Assembly: GCA_031431435.1 (NCBI GenBank)
Contig: JANPDI010000263.1
Span: 1 to 64,000 of the forward strand
Source of the DNA: UKL13-2 sp031431435
Lineage (GTDB): Bacteria; Pseudomonadota; Gammaproteobacteria; Burkholderiales; Usitatibacteraceae
Reading direction: 5' to 3'
Length of the DNA stretch: 64,000 nucleotides
Made by a program: the position numbers and the translations under genes. The notes under the pieces were generated by a model. The model saw nothing but the letters and a program-made list of their open reading frames with translations. It had not been told where the DNA came from and ran no database searches. Positions 16,335 to 25,438 of the stretch are shown piece after piece (position 1 is the stretch's first letter; each line of letters opens with the position of its first letter).

Positions 16335-18377
16335 CTACTTGGGCGCGCCGATGTGTTTATTGAGAAATTGCAGCATCGTGTTGTAGGTGTCGATACGATT
16401 TTCCACCTTGGCAAAGCCATGTCCCTCTTCGTCTTTGGCCAGCCACTCCGGCTCCCTGCCAACCTTGCGCAGCGCGTCACGCATGGCTTCGGCCTGTTCA
16501 ATCGGTGTGCGTGTGTCTGCCTTGCCGGAAATAATCAGCAGTGGCGCTTTCATTTTGGCCGCCTGACTGACCGGTGACGACGCGCGCATAAATTCTGCGT
16601 CGGTTGACGGGTTACCAACCATCCGATACCAATAGTTGAGCGCCGCCTTGCTGCTGCCAAAGTCGGTTTTGTTTGATGTCAATTGCAGACTCAAATCGCT
16701 CACCACCAGCGCGGCAATACCGCACTTGTATTTATCCGGCGTCTTGGCCAGCCCCATGAGTGTTGCATACCCACCGTAGCTTGCGCCGTAGAGACAAACC
16801 CGCGCAGGATCGACGATGCCTTGTTTGACAAGATGATCAACCCCGTCCTCGATATCATCCTGCATCGTGGTTGCCCAATTGCGCAGGCTCGAGATCATGT
16901 GTTTGTGACCGAATCCCATGGTGCCGCGAAAATTAGGCAATAACACCGCATAACCATTGTGCGCAAAAAACTGCGACTCCATCGGCCCCCACATATCGAG
17001 ATGCCATTTATCGGCGCGCACCATCGGTCCACCGTGGATATTCACCAGCAGCGGCAATTTTTTGCCGTCGCTGTTTTTTGGCAGAAATAAATATGATGGA
17101 ATCACCAGGCCATCGCGTGCGGCATAACGTAACGGCTTCATCTCAACCATGTCTGCCGGCTTGAGCCATTCGCGGCTGGACACCAGACTTTCAATGGTCT
17201 TTTCGGTACGGTCGAGCAACAGCCATGAGCCTGCGTCACGATCGGAGTACGAGTACACCACCACACGATTCGAATATCGCGGTGGATACAAAATGTTGGT
17301 GCGGTCGGGTAAGGCGGTGTCGATGGATCGTTGTTGCGTCTGCCAGTCGGCATCCAACCACTTCACACCCGGCTTATCGCCCTCAAAACGAATGCCGGCA
17401 AGCGACTTCTTTTTATGGTCAAAAATCAAACGGCCAACATCAGGCATCACACCCGTGTCAAACACACCAACATCCACATCGGGGTGCTCAAACACCAGAT
17501 CCTTGACGGCCTTTTTTGCCACATCGTAGGTGTAAATGGCGTATTTATCGCGCCCTTCGTTTGAGATGACATACAACGTGTCATCGTAGCCAAACCCGAG
17601 CGGCATGGTATTTTTTTCAAACAGTCCATACTCGCCGAGCTTTTGCCAGTCTGCGTCACCGTCGGGGCGCCACCAGGTGGTTATCTTGTTTTGTTCATCA
17701 CTCGAAATGGCGGCGCGAATATTGCCCTTCATGTCGGCGACCCATGAATTGACGTCGCCCGGATTGCGGAAGCTCAGCAGCGTTTTGCGACCGTTACGGG
17801 TGTTCACGCGGTAGACGTCTGCGGCATCGGCGCGCCGCTCGTTGGCGATGGCAAAAACCTCGTCTGAAATTTCAGGTGTACGGCCCACATATCCCATCGT
17901 GCGATAAACAAAATTGCCGCTACCGATTGCCTGTTTTACGGTTGGCGCCAGAATGCGGCTATCTTTTCCATCTTTATCAATCGCAAACAGTCCGCCCCCC
18001 TGCCGTCTTTCCGATCCGGACGGCTCATTGATATTGCCGAGTGAAAACACCAGTCGCGAGTTATTTACCCAATCAAAACCCACCACGTCGTTATCCAGAA
18101 AGCTGGTCAAGATAATGGCCTTGCGTGTCTTCAATTCCATCGCCACCAGCGCCATGCGTCCACGCAATGGGGTGGTGGCCGCAAGTGACAGCCCATCGGG
18201 GGACAACTGGACACCGCGAAATTCGGGGTGCCGAAAAAAATCGTCGGTCTTGTATTGTGTTTTGCCGGTCGCCGGAGCCGCCGTGGTTTTTGCCGTGGTG
18301 GCGGTCTGCGCGCCAGCTGGCGGGGAGACATTCAAAGCTGCAGCGCAAACCGCCGCAAGAATTGCCATTGTTTTCAT
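16335..18377 (-). CDS. S9 family (prolyl oligopeptidase-like) serine peptidase
   Basis: 680 residues preceded by GAGGTGA. A signal peptide (1-23, ending in PPAGAQ) directs it to the periplasm. Residues ~40-420 form a beta-propeller (LSPDGLSLAATTPLRG and so on). The C-terminal alpha/beta hydrolase domain carries HGGPM, the nucleophile elbow LYGASYGGYATLMG (Ser533), Asp621 (SGKADTRTP) and His653 (DEEGHGFAK), so it should be active on short peptides. It is a paralogue of the proteins at 19202-21193 and 21255-23030. Confidence 0.9.
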   Translation of the reverse strand: MKTMAILAAVCAAALNVSPPAGAQTATTAKTTAAPATGKTQYKTDDFFRHPEFRGVQLSPDGLSLAATTPLRGRMALVAMELKTRKAIILTSFLDNDVVGFDWVNNSRLVFSLGNINEPSGSERRQGGGLFAIDKDGKDSRILAPTVKQAIGSGNFVYRTMGYVGRTPEISDEVFAIANERRADAADVYRVNTRNGRKTLLSFRNPGDVNSWVADMKGNIRAAISSDEQNKITTWWRPDGDADWQKLGEYGLFEKNTMPLGFGYDDTLYVISNEGRDKYAIYTYDVAKKAVKDLVFEHPDVDVGVFDTGVMPDVGRLIFDHKKKSLAGIRFEGDKPGVKWLDADWQTQQRSIDTALPDRTNILYPPRYSNRVVVYSYSDRDAGSWLLLDRTEKTIESLVSSREWLKPADMVEMKPLRYAARDGLVIPSYLFLPKNSDGKKLPLLVNIHGGPMVRADKWHLDMWGPMESQFFAHNGYAVLLPNFRGTMGFGHKHMISSLRNWATTMQDDIEDGVDHLVKQGIVDPARVCLYGASYGGYATLMGLAKTPDKYKCGIAALVVSDLSLQLTSNKTDFGSSKAALNYWYRMVGNPSTDAEFMRASSPVSQAAKMKAPLLIISGKADTRTPIEQAEAMRDALRKVGREPEWLAKDEEGHGFAKVENRIDTYNTMLQFLNKHIGAPK

Positions 18378-18578
18378 CTGTTCACCTCAAAACGTTTTGG
18401 TTCGATGCGTCATTATTACCTGCGCAGAACTGTACTTCCCGCAAAATGCGACAAGAGCCGCAAAATCTGCGACCAAACCCCATCTCATAGCAACGGACAT
18501 CTTGCGTGCAGTTTGCAAACGTCTTTGCCCCAAGATTCCGGCTTGCTGACGAATTGCACGGCTCGTCAAAAGGACATT

Positions 18579-18998
18579 TTAGCAACTGCGCGAGGGACTC
18601 TTTGCGGGTTTTGTTGGTTGGCTGGTTGGCGGAACCAGCCACCACGTCCAAACGGACAGCAAGAACCAAGCAACATAGGCGATCACAAACACCCAAAGCG
18701 GCAGATCCCAGTACAACCAATGCTGTATCCAACGCGCGATAAAACCTTGCGGTGCAGTCGCCGAAAGCGGGTCAACCCGTAACCAATCCTCCAACAGCGT
18801 CAGCGGACAGGTCAATCCAAGCAGGGCCTCGAGGCTGACAAATCCAAGCGCACCGAGATGCGTGATGCGAAAGCCACGGTGGCGCACCCAACGTAGCGCG
18901 CCAATGTCGAGCAGCCCGCCCAACCAAATGGCGATCAGGCCGCCGACGTTGAACACCACCACGGCGGCATGTATCAGCAAAACAACGTCAGCGAGCAT
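18579..18998 (-). CDS. DUF2784 family membrane protein
   Basis: 139 residues with about four transmembrane segments. The conserved core GFVSLEALLGLTCPLTLLED is the DUF2784 signature, followed by WIQHWLYWDLP. The function of the family is unknown. It lies between two divergent S9 peptidase genes, with a 200-bp gap on either side. A hydrophilic Ser/Pro-rich tail ends the protein. Confidence 0.8.
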   Translation of the reverse strand: MLADVVLLIHAAVVVFNVGGLIAIWLGGLLDIGALRWVRHRGFRITHLGALGFVSLEALLGLTCPLTLLEDWLRVDPLSATAPQGFIARWIQHWLYWDLPLWVFVIAYVAWFLLSVWTWWLVPPTSQPTKPAKSPSRSC

Positions 18999-19201
18999 TT
19001 ACTGAAATCCTTATGCAAAACAGTCGGTTTTGTCGCCCAAGGCGGGCCATCCGTCGCCAACATTCGTCACTCGTCACACCAACAGATTATCAATCGAAAA
19101 ATCCTTGCGAAACAGCGTAAAGCACCATAGACTTCTTCGGCTGCAATTGTTGGATTGTGGTTACGCGTTCCGCGCGATCGCCTCATTTACTTTAGGGTTT
19201 T

Positions 19202-21193
19202 ATGATGAATCTTCGTTATCTCTTTACACTCGCGGCGGGGCTTGGCCTCGCCACCGCCGGCACCCCGCTCGTCGCCCACGCCCAGACAAAAGCTGAACAG
19301 GCCGCGACCGGCGCGTCAACGGCCAAGCCGCCCATCATTCCGATTGAGACGTTTATGCGTCGTGCGGAATTTACATCGATGTCAATCTCGCCAAAAGGCG
19401 ATCGGCTTGCCGCACTGGTGCCGTTGAAAGACCGCGATAATTTGGTCGTCATTGATTTGGTCAAACGTACCCGCACCACCATTACCAATTTCACCGAAAA
19501 CGACGTTATCAACTTTAACTGGATCAATAACGACCGCATTTTTCTGCGCGTGGCAGATGGTCGTGATGCGCTGGGTGAGGCACGTTACCGCGGCACCTAT
19601 GCCATTGATGTTGATGGCTCCGGGATTCGCGATCTGACTGAGTTGCGTGGACTTGCGCCGCTCCGGCCTATCGCCAACGATACCAAAGGCGAAATGTATG
19701 TGACGATGCGCCTGCGTAACCGCGTCATTGCCGACGTTTACAAACTCAATACCAAGACCGGCAAATCCGAACTCTTGACCTTTGATAACCCGGGCGAAAC
19801 CCAAGACTGGGTGTTGGACTGGAACGATCAACCACTGATTGCGGTGAGCCCGGATCCGGATTCCACGGAAACACAAATTTGGTACCGGCCGGATATGCAG
19901 GCAAAGTGGCAGCCGCTTTGGAAAAATCCGCCTGATGACGCGCAGGATTCAATGGATGCTGTGGCGTTTATGCCTGACGGCAAAAGCCTGATTGTGTCGT
20001 CAAACAAAGGCCGCGACAAATATGCCCTTTATCGTTATGACCTTGCCACCAGAGCAGTGGCGGAGTTAATTTTCGAACACCCCCTGATTGATGTCCGTGG
20101 CGGCCTGATCTGGAGCCGTAGCGAAAAGAAGCTGATGGGCGTGGCTTACAACGCAGATGAATACAACATTATCTGGGTTGATCCCAAAATGGCAACGTTG
20201 CAGCGGCAAATAGACGCGGCACTTAAGGGTACCCGCAACATACTGAGTTTCAATTCGCTGTCTGATAATTCGCGGATTTTGGTCGGCGCTTCATCGGCCA
20301 CCAACCCCGGTGGCTACTATTTGTATGATGCGGCGCGTGGACTTGAGGAATTGCCAAAAAGTCGGCCTTGGATCAACCCCGAGCATATTTCGCCACGCAA
20401 ATACATGCCTTATACCGCCCGGGATGGCTTGAATATTCCGGCGTGGGTCACCATTCCAAAGGGAACCACCGGCAAAAACCTGCCGTTGATTGTCAATATC
20501 CATGGCGGACCCAACGCACGGGTCTTTGGTGACAATCCGTGGGGTCGCTATTCGGAAGCACCGTTTTTTGCCAACCGCGGTTACGTGGTGTTGGAACCCG
20601 AGCCACGCGCTTCGACCGGATTTGGTCGCAAACATCTGAGCGCCGGTTACAAGCAGTGGGGCCAAACGATGCAAGATGACATTACCGATGGTGTGTTGCA
20701 CCTGATCAAGGAAGGCATTGTCGACAAGAATCGTGTTTGCCTTTATGGCGGAAGTTATGGTGGCTATGCGACCTTGCAGGGATTGGTGAAGGAGCCTGAT
20801 ATGTTCCGTTGTGGTTTGCCATGGATTGCCGTTTCTGATCTGGTGCAATTGCAGACCGAAACAACCAGTGATAGCAATAATTCGCGTTACAACATGGATA
20901 ACTTCTACAACCGCACCATCGGCAACCGTAAGACCGAACTCGCCATGCTGGAAAAATATTCGCCGGTGAACCATGCGGATAAAATAAAGGTGCCGGTGTT
21001 GTTGGTGATGGGCGAATTGGATGTTCGCGTCCCGCTGAAACATGGCACCGCCATGCGTAACGCGCTGGACAAGGCGGGGGTAAAAAATGAATTGGTCGTC
21101 ATGAAAGGTGAGGCCCACGGCTTCAACAAACAGGAAAACGTGATCGACTTCTTCACCCGCGCCGAGAAATTTTTTGCAGAGAATCTGAAGTAG
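19202..21193 (+). CDS. S9 family (prolyl oligopeptidase-like) serine peptidase
   Basis: 663 residues. A signal peptide (about 1-27, ending VAHAQ) is followed by a beta-propeller (about 45-400) and a catalytic domain with HGGPNARV, the nucleophile elbow LYGGSYGGYATLQG (Ser518), Asp607 (MGELDVRVP) and His639 (GEAHGFNKQ). All triad residues are present. ATG 19202 is followed at once by a second ATG. It probably cleaves peptides in the periplasm and is a close paralogue of the 16335-18377 product, with the same GRxK-type propeller repeats. Confidence 0.9.
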   Translation: MMNLRYLFTLAAGLGLATAGTPLVAHAQTKAEQAATGASTAKPPIIPIETFMRRAEFTSMSISPKGDRLAALVPLKDRDNLVVIDLVKRTRTTITNFTENDVINFNWINNDRIFLRVADGRDALGEARYRGTYAIDVDGSGIRDLTELRGLAPLRPIANDTKGEMYVTMRLRNRVIADVYKLNTKTGKSELLTFDNPGETQDWVLDWNDQPLIAVSPDPDSTETQIWYRPDMQAKWQPLWKNPPDDAQDSMDAVAFMPDGKSLIVSSNKGRDKYALYRYDLATRAVAELIFEHPLIDVRGGLIWSRSEKKLMGVAYNADEYNIIWVDPKMATLQRQIDAALKGTRNILSFNSLSDNSRILVGASSATNPGGYYLYDAARGLEELPKSRPWINPEHISPRKYMPYTARDGLNIPAWVTIPKGTTGKNLPLIVNIHGGPNARVFGDNPWGRYSEAPFFANRGYVVLEPEPRASTGFGRKHLSAGYKQWGQTMQDDITDGVLHLIKEGIVDKNRVCLYGGSYGGYATLQGLVKEPDMFRCGLPWIAVSDLVQLQTETTSDSNNSRYNMDNFYNRTIGNRKTELAMLEKYSPVNHADKIKVPVLLVMGELDVRVPLKHGTAMRNALDKAGVKNELVVMKGEAHGFNKQENVIDFFTRAEKFFAENLK

Positions 21194-21212
21194 AAAATTA
21201 ACTGGCGGCATC

Positions 21213-21242
21213 AAAAAGGCGTCCCGCGGGACGCCTTTTTTT
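21213..21242. terminator. Bidirectional terminator between convergent S9 genes
   Basis: A near-perfect palindrome AAAAAGGCGTCCC GCGGGACGCCTTTTTTT lies 20 bp after one S9 gene and 13 bp before the stop of the convergent one. T-runs on both strands fit termination in both directions. Confidence 0.9.
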
Positions 21243-21254
21243 GTTGTTGCTACG

Positions 21255-23030
21255 CTATTTTTCTAACAGCGTCTGTTGCAGAAACTGAAGTTGCACATAA
21301 AACAGAAAATCCCGGTTCGATTTCTTTGTAAATGTCCGGCCTTCGTCTCGCCCCACCAACGACCAAACATCCCCGTCTTGTTTCTTCAGTTCATTTGTGA
21401 GCTGTGACAATATTCCATTGGGCGTTTGTCGGTCGTTGTTGCCGGTCACATTCAGGCGCGGGTTTGCTACCGGTGATGTTGTGCCGTTTGTCGGGATGCT
21501 GTTGGCACGATTAACAACCGTACACCCACCCGCCTCGTCCATCATCACAATCCTGCCAACATCCAAGTCAGCCTGGGCGGCAATCCAGTCAGGCACACCA
21601 TCGGTTGGCGAGCCGTCACCAACAAAAATGGCAATGCCCATTTTATTGATCAGGTAATTATCACTGCCGACAAAGCCATACCGCATCTGGCCGGCAATCG
21701 CCCCGCCCTTTTTGACAACGACCGGGCGTTTGCCGGGAAATTTTGCGGCGTCGGGCAAATAGAGCATGCCCGAGATCACCGACCCATCTTCGCCTTTCGC
21801 CATCACCCGTTTGGGTTCAACGAAGTCAAAAGGGTTGAGACCGACCGCAGCACCATTGGTCCAACGTGTCAGTTTGGTGGTTTTGACGTCGTACGAAAAA
21901 ATGTCGCTCGGCGATTTTGTTGACGCCAGATGAAAACCGAGCAGGGTGCCGGAATTTTTGCCGACGTCGTCGCTATCCATACCTTTCCATTGCAGGCCTG
22001 ATATCTCCCCGGCTAACAGTGCCGGACGAGGCAACTCCTTCTTGCCATCCAAATCAAGAAAACGCAGTACCGAGACACTATCCTCATTGGTGATGAATGC
22101 AATACGCCGTGCGGCAACCGAAATTGAAAATTCGTCAACATCGGCATTCAGATGGCTGGCCAATATTGTCTGCCTGCCGTTCGCAAGGTCAATTTCCACG
22201 AGTCGGCGAACCTCCCCGCGGGGGCGCGACGTTGCATAGAGACTTTTTCCATTGGCGCCGAAACGAACGCCGCCATAGGCCACCGGCCGATCATTGCGCG
22301 CCGTTGTTATCCGTCGTTTCTTGCCAGACGCAATATGGATTTTCCAGATACTTGCTGCGTCCGCCGAAGCCGTCTCAATCAGCGCCAACGAAGTCCCGTC
22401 GGGTGAAAAACGCACATCCGACCATTGCACGCCGACGAGTGTGGCAACCCGCTTGGCGCGTGCAGGCATGAATGGGTCGGCAACAATAATGTCGGTCGTT
22501 TCTGCACGCTTGATGGCGGCGCTGACGCTTGCGTGATTCGCGCTGGTGAATACGATGCGATCACCCTTTTGATTCCAGGCCGGTACACCTGCCACCGCGC
22601 GATCGGACGAGACGGGCATGATTTGTTTGGTTGCCAGATTGAATCTGAACAGACGAAATCGTTTGTCGCCGCCCTGATCCTGCCGATACAAAATAGTCTC
22701 CCCATTGTTCGGGTCGAACCAGGCGCCATCGACGTCATCCAAAAGACCGGTAATCGGCACAGGCTTGTCGCCAGGCGCGGTCATTAGGTGTAATTGTTGC
22801 GTTTCACCGTTTTGTGTGCGGATCAACATGGCCGACGATCTGGGATGCCATGCGACGATGTTCGACGGCCTGAACGTCGTATAGGGCGCGACCTTATTGA
22901 CCAACTCAACGGCAATCGGCGGAATGCCGGTTGCCACCATGTTTGCGGGCGGCAAAACAAACTGCGCCGATGCAGATGTGGAAACGGCGGCGCACGCTGC
23001 CGCAATGCTGCATAGCCCCCGCCACAACAT
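21255..23030 (-). CDS. S9-peptidase-like protein lacking the catalytic triad (pseudoenzyme)
   Basis: 591 residues with a signal peptide (1-22, ASAQ) and a TolB/S9-type propeller (WHPRSSAML, AWNQKGDRIVF, RFSPDGTSLALI). The hydrolase half is shortened by roughly 50-100 residues. Where paralogues have the GxSxGG elbow this protein reads MMDEAGGCTV (about 496-505), and the catalytic His is Arg565 (GRDEGRTFTKK). Asp533 survives (NNDRQTP). It is therefore probably a non-catalytic binding protein or a decaying gene, although the frame is fully open. It starts inside the stop codon of the sulfurtransferase gene (TAATG). Confidence 0.8.
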   Translation of the reverse strand: MLWRGLCSIAAACAAVSTSASAQFVLPPANMVATGIPPIAVELVNKVAPYTTFRPSNIVAWHPRSSAMLIRTQNGETQQLHLMTAPGDKPVPITGLLDDVDGAWFDPNNGETILYRQDQGGDKRFRLFRFNLATKQIMPVSSDRAVAGVPAWNQKGDRIVFTSANHASVSAAIKRAETTDIIVADPFMPARAKRVATLVGVQWSDVRFSPDGTSLALIETASADAASIWKIHIASGKKRRITTARNDRPVAYGGVRFGANGKSLYATSRPRGEVRRLVEIDLANGRQTILASHLNADVDEFSISVAARRIAFITNEDSVSVLRFLDLDGKKELPRPALLAGEISGLQWKGMDSDDVGKNSGTLLGFHLASTKSPSDIFSYDVKTTKLTRWTNGAAVGLNPFDFVEPKRVMAKGEDGSVISGMLYLPDAAKFPGKRPVVVKKGGAIAGQMRYGFVGSDNYLINKMGIAIFVGDGSPTDGVPDWIAAQADLDVGRIVMMDEAGGCTVVNRANSIPTNGTTSPVANPRLNVTGNNDRQTPNGILSQLTNELKKQDGDVWSLVGRDEGRTFTKKSNRDFLFYVQLQFLQQTLLEK

Positions 23031-23890
23031 TAGCGGTCCGCGCCAACCTTGATTGGTCGCGACGGATCACTGATCCATTCCGACCAAGAGCCTGGGTACA
23101 AGCTGGAGCCGTTCAAGCCGGCGTATTCCATGGCAAAAATGTTGGCGCATGCGGTGACACCCGAACCACATTGATGGACAACATTCTCCGGCGTCTCACG
23201 ACCAAGCATTGCATCAAATGCTGAACGCAACACGTCTTTCGACTTAAAGGTCAAATCTGCATTGAGGTTCTCTTTGTAGAAGCGATTCATCGCGCCGGGA
23301 ATGTGGCCGGCAACCGGATCAATCGGCTCGACGTCGCCGCGGTACCGCTCTGCCGGGCGCGCATCGATCAACACATAGCCGGACGCCCCCTCGTTGGTTT
23401 GTTTCGGCAGGCGGGGCAATAACGCGGCAGCAGAAATGACCATTGTTGGATTGGCATGACCGGCGAGCGGCGAGACCTTTGGCAGGGGTACGGTGCGGTC
23501 GGTCGTGCGACCGTCCTGCACCCACTTTGTAATACCGCCATCGAGCAGCCCGACCTGCGTCAATCCAATCCACCGGCACATCCACCAGAGCCGCGCGGCA
23601 AACTGTCCGCCAACATCATCGTAACAAACCACCGTTGACTGATTACTCACACCGTGGCGTGCAAGAAATGCAATGAACGAGGCAGGTGAAGGCAGCGGGT
23701 GGCGGCCGTTTGTGCCGGTTTTTTCGCCCGACATATCGACGTCGACGCTGGCAAAGTGTGCGCCGGGGATATGGCCTTCGCGATACAGTCGTTCCCCTTT
23801 GGCAAGGTCCATCAGATCGTGACGGCAATCAAACACAACCCATGCGGGGTCGGTGAGGTGTTGTGCAAGGGTTTCGGTATCGATGAGCAT
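23030..23890 (-). CDS. Sulfurtransferase (3-mercaptopyruvate/thiosulfate type)
   Basis: 286 residues from ATG 23890, which has GGAG 10 bases upstream. A TTG 27 bases further up is less likely. Two rhodanese domains: the first is inactive (DCRHDLMDL, then CYDDVGGQFAARLWW), and the second carries the active cysteine in HQCGSGVTAC (Cys241). The CGSGVT loop is typical of 3-mercaptopyruvate sulfurtransferases (SseA-like) rather than the CRxGxx[R/T] loop of classic rhodanese. It moves sulfane sulfur to cyanide or thiols. It is coupled to the downstream S9-like gene. Confidence 0.88.
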   Translation of the reverse strand: MLIDTETLAQHLTDPAWVVFDCRHDLMDLAKGERLYREGHIPGAHFASVDVDMSGEKTGTNGRHPLPSPASFIAFLARHGVSNQSTVVCYDDVGGQFAARLWWMCRWIGLTQVGLLDGGITKWVQDGRTTDRTVPLPKVSPLAGHANPTMVISAAALLPRLPKQTNEGASGYVLIDARPAERYRGDVEPIDPVAGHIPGAMNRFYKENLNADLTFKSKDVLRSAFDAMLGRETPENVVHQCGSGVTACANIFAMEYAGLNGSSLYPGSWSEWISDPSRPIKVGADR

Positions 23891-23926
23891 GCTGGGTGGA
23901 CTCCAATGAGAGAGCAAACGATGAAA

Positions 23927-24808
23927 CTAATCTTCTTCCGCCGGCAGGGTTGGACGTTTGTTGTCCTGTTTCTCGCTCGCCAGTTTCGCCATCATGCCAC
24001 TTGCGACAATGATTGCCATGCCGACCCATGCAATGGGCGGAATTTTTTCGTCAAAAAACACCCAGCCAAACAGCGCGGCAAAAATGACTGTTGAATACGC
24101 AAATGCGCCGACCACCAACGTATTGCCGCTGTGATACGCGCGTGTCATGGCCAGTTGGGCAACCGTTGCGGCGAGCCCCATTGCCAGCAACGGCCACAGG
24201 CTGCCGGTGGTCACAGGATGAAAACCGCCCTGCCAGACCATTTGGACAATTGCCGAGCCAATCAAACCGATGACGCCAAAGTAAAACACCACGCGCCACT
24301 CAGGCTCGCCCGCTTCACCGAGTTTTTTCACATTCACGTACGCGCATGCGGCAAAAAAGCCGGACGCCAGACCAATCAAGCCGGCGGTCAAATTGTCGTC
24401 CGAAAAAGTCGGCCGCAACAACAACGCAACACCCACCAAGCCGAGCAAAATCGCCGCCACCAATACCGGCTGGAATCGTTCGCGCAGCAGCAGCTTTGAC
24501 AACACCGTCAGCCACAACGGCGAGGTGTAGTTAAGCATGATCGCCGTGGCCAATGGCAGTTGTGTCATGGTGTAAAAATAGCCCACCAGCGAAATGGTGC
24601 CGGTGAAGCCCCGCCAGAAATGGCCTTTCCAAAATGGCGTCGCGAGTGACTGACGCCGTATCAGCACCACCGCACCAACCGCCGTCAGCGCGATCAATGA
24701 GCGATACATCGACAATTCGGCGCCGCTGAATTGATTGCTCAATAGTTTCGCAAATGCGCCCATGGTGGCGAAAAGTGCGCCAGCCAATAACATCCATGAT
24801 GACGTCAA
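23927..24808 (-). CDS. EamA/DMT-superfamily transporter
   Basis: 293 residues from TTG 24808, which has GGAGG six bases upstream. ATG 24793 is an alternative start, five codons in. Ten transmembrane segments in two EamA repeats are visible (for example LLAGALFATMGAFAKLL and GLASGFFAACAYVNVKKLG). It is a drug/metabolite-type inner-membrane permease of unknown substrate. The conserved N-terminus MTSSWMLLAG is repeated in three upstream micro-ORFs (24805-25147), so the start region has been tandemly amplified. Confidence 0.85.
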   Translation of the reverse strand: MTSSWMLLAGALFATMGAFAKLLSNQFSGAELSMYRSLIALTAVGAVVLIRRQSLATPFWKGHFWRGFTGTISLVGYFYTMTQLPLATAIMLNYTSPLWLTVLSKLLLRERFQPVLVAAILLGLVGVALLLRPTFSDDNLTAGLIGLASGFFAACAYVNVKKLGEAGEPEWRVVFYFGVIGLIGSAIVQMVWQGGFHPVTTGSLWPLLAMGLAATVAQLAMTRAYHSGNTLVVGAFAYSTVIFAALFGWVFFDEKIPPIAWVGMAIIVASGMMAKLASEKQDNKRPTLPAEED

Positions 24809-25146
24809 GCGGCACCTCCGCTGGCGCAATCAAGCAGCCTGCGCGGTCGCATCCCCGCCTTGCGGGGCCCCTGCTCTGCGCTCCGCCGTCTTCCAGCCAA
24901 CAACATCCATGACGACGTCAAATCACACCTCCGCTGGCGCAATCAAGCCGCCTACGCGGTCGCATCCCCGCCTTGCGGGGCCCCTGCTTTGCGCTCCGCC
25001 GTCTTCCAGCCAACAGCATCCATGACGACGTCAAATCACACCTCCGCTGGCGCAATCAAGCAGCCTGCGCGGTCGCATCCCCGCCTTGCGGGGCCCCTGC
25101 TCTGCACTCCGCCGTCTTCCAGCAAGCAGCATCCATGACGACGTCA
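24791..25146. repeat. 113-bp tandem repeat, three full copies plus partial
   Basis: Copies begin at 24791, 24904 and 25017, and a partial copy begins at 25130. Spacing is exactly 113 bp and copies differ at only a few sites. Each unit holds the hairpin CCCCGCCTTGCGGGG and, on the minus strand, a GGAGG ribosome binding site, a TTG start and the first codons of the EamA gene. Confidence 0.95.
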
Positions 25147-25147
25147 T
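24805..25147 (-). other. Chain of three overlapping 38-codon micro-ORFs leading into the EamA gene
   Basis: On the minus strand the frames 25147-25031 (ATG), 25034-24918 (TTG) and 24921-24805 (TTG) each encode 38 residues starting MTSSWMLLAG and continuing Arg-rich (RRRSAEQGPRKAGMRPRR). Each TGA overlaps the next TTG as TTGA, and the last overlaps the EamA start at 24808. GGAGG stands six bases before every TTG. The 113-bp period (3x37+2) forces this staggered pattern. Whether the peptides are made is not known. Confidence 0.6.
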
Positions 25148-25323
25148 GGCCGAATCTTCGTTGGGTCAACAAACAAATTAGAAACACGAATATCGGCGGC
25201 ATTCTTCAGCCAATATTGGCCGAAAGTGGCCGTCTTTGCTGCTTCTTGTATGTAGGCCATCTCAACAAAACCGTCCTTTACCGGCGTAGGCCGGTACCCA
25301 AGTTTTGGCTGCCATTGAACCCC

Positions 25324-25368
25324 AAAAAAATTGGGCCCCTGCCCCGGCGTTAAGCATACCGGGGCAGG
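25324..25368 (-). terminator. Putative terminator of the Rieske oxygenase gene
   Basis: A 10-bp stem CCTGCCCCGG / CCGGGGCAGG (25338-25347 with 25359-25368) is followed on the minus strand by GGGCCCAA and seven T. It lies about 70 bp past the oxygenase stop. A degraded REP-like hairpin (ACCGGCGTAGGCCGGTACCC) lies next to it, near 25279-25298. Nothing else is recognised between 25147 and 25439. Confidence 0.65.
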
Positions 25369-25438
25369 CTCTGCGCAGGGAAGGGGGATTGTTAGATTGT
25401 TTGACGTTCCCTGAGCGTTCGACGTGCATGCGAAAAAT

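Noticed and set aside
20291..21214. 307-residue minus-strand ORF
   Set aside because: It is antisense to the S9 peptidase catalytic domain; its composition is typical of a shadow frame.
23891..23917. TTG start nine codons upstream for the sulfurtransferase
   Set aside because: ATG 23890 has a properly spaced GGAG and gives the usual N-terminus; the extra residues are not family-like.
24791..25146. 113-bp direct repeats as a CRISPR array
   Set aside because: The whole period is conserved, there are no variable spacers and no cas genes nearby.
24735..25353. Overlapping plus-strand ORFs of 92-126 residues across the 113-bp repeat
   Set aside because: They are repeat read-through in the opposite strand with no start signal or similarity; the minus-strand pattern explains the region better.
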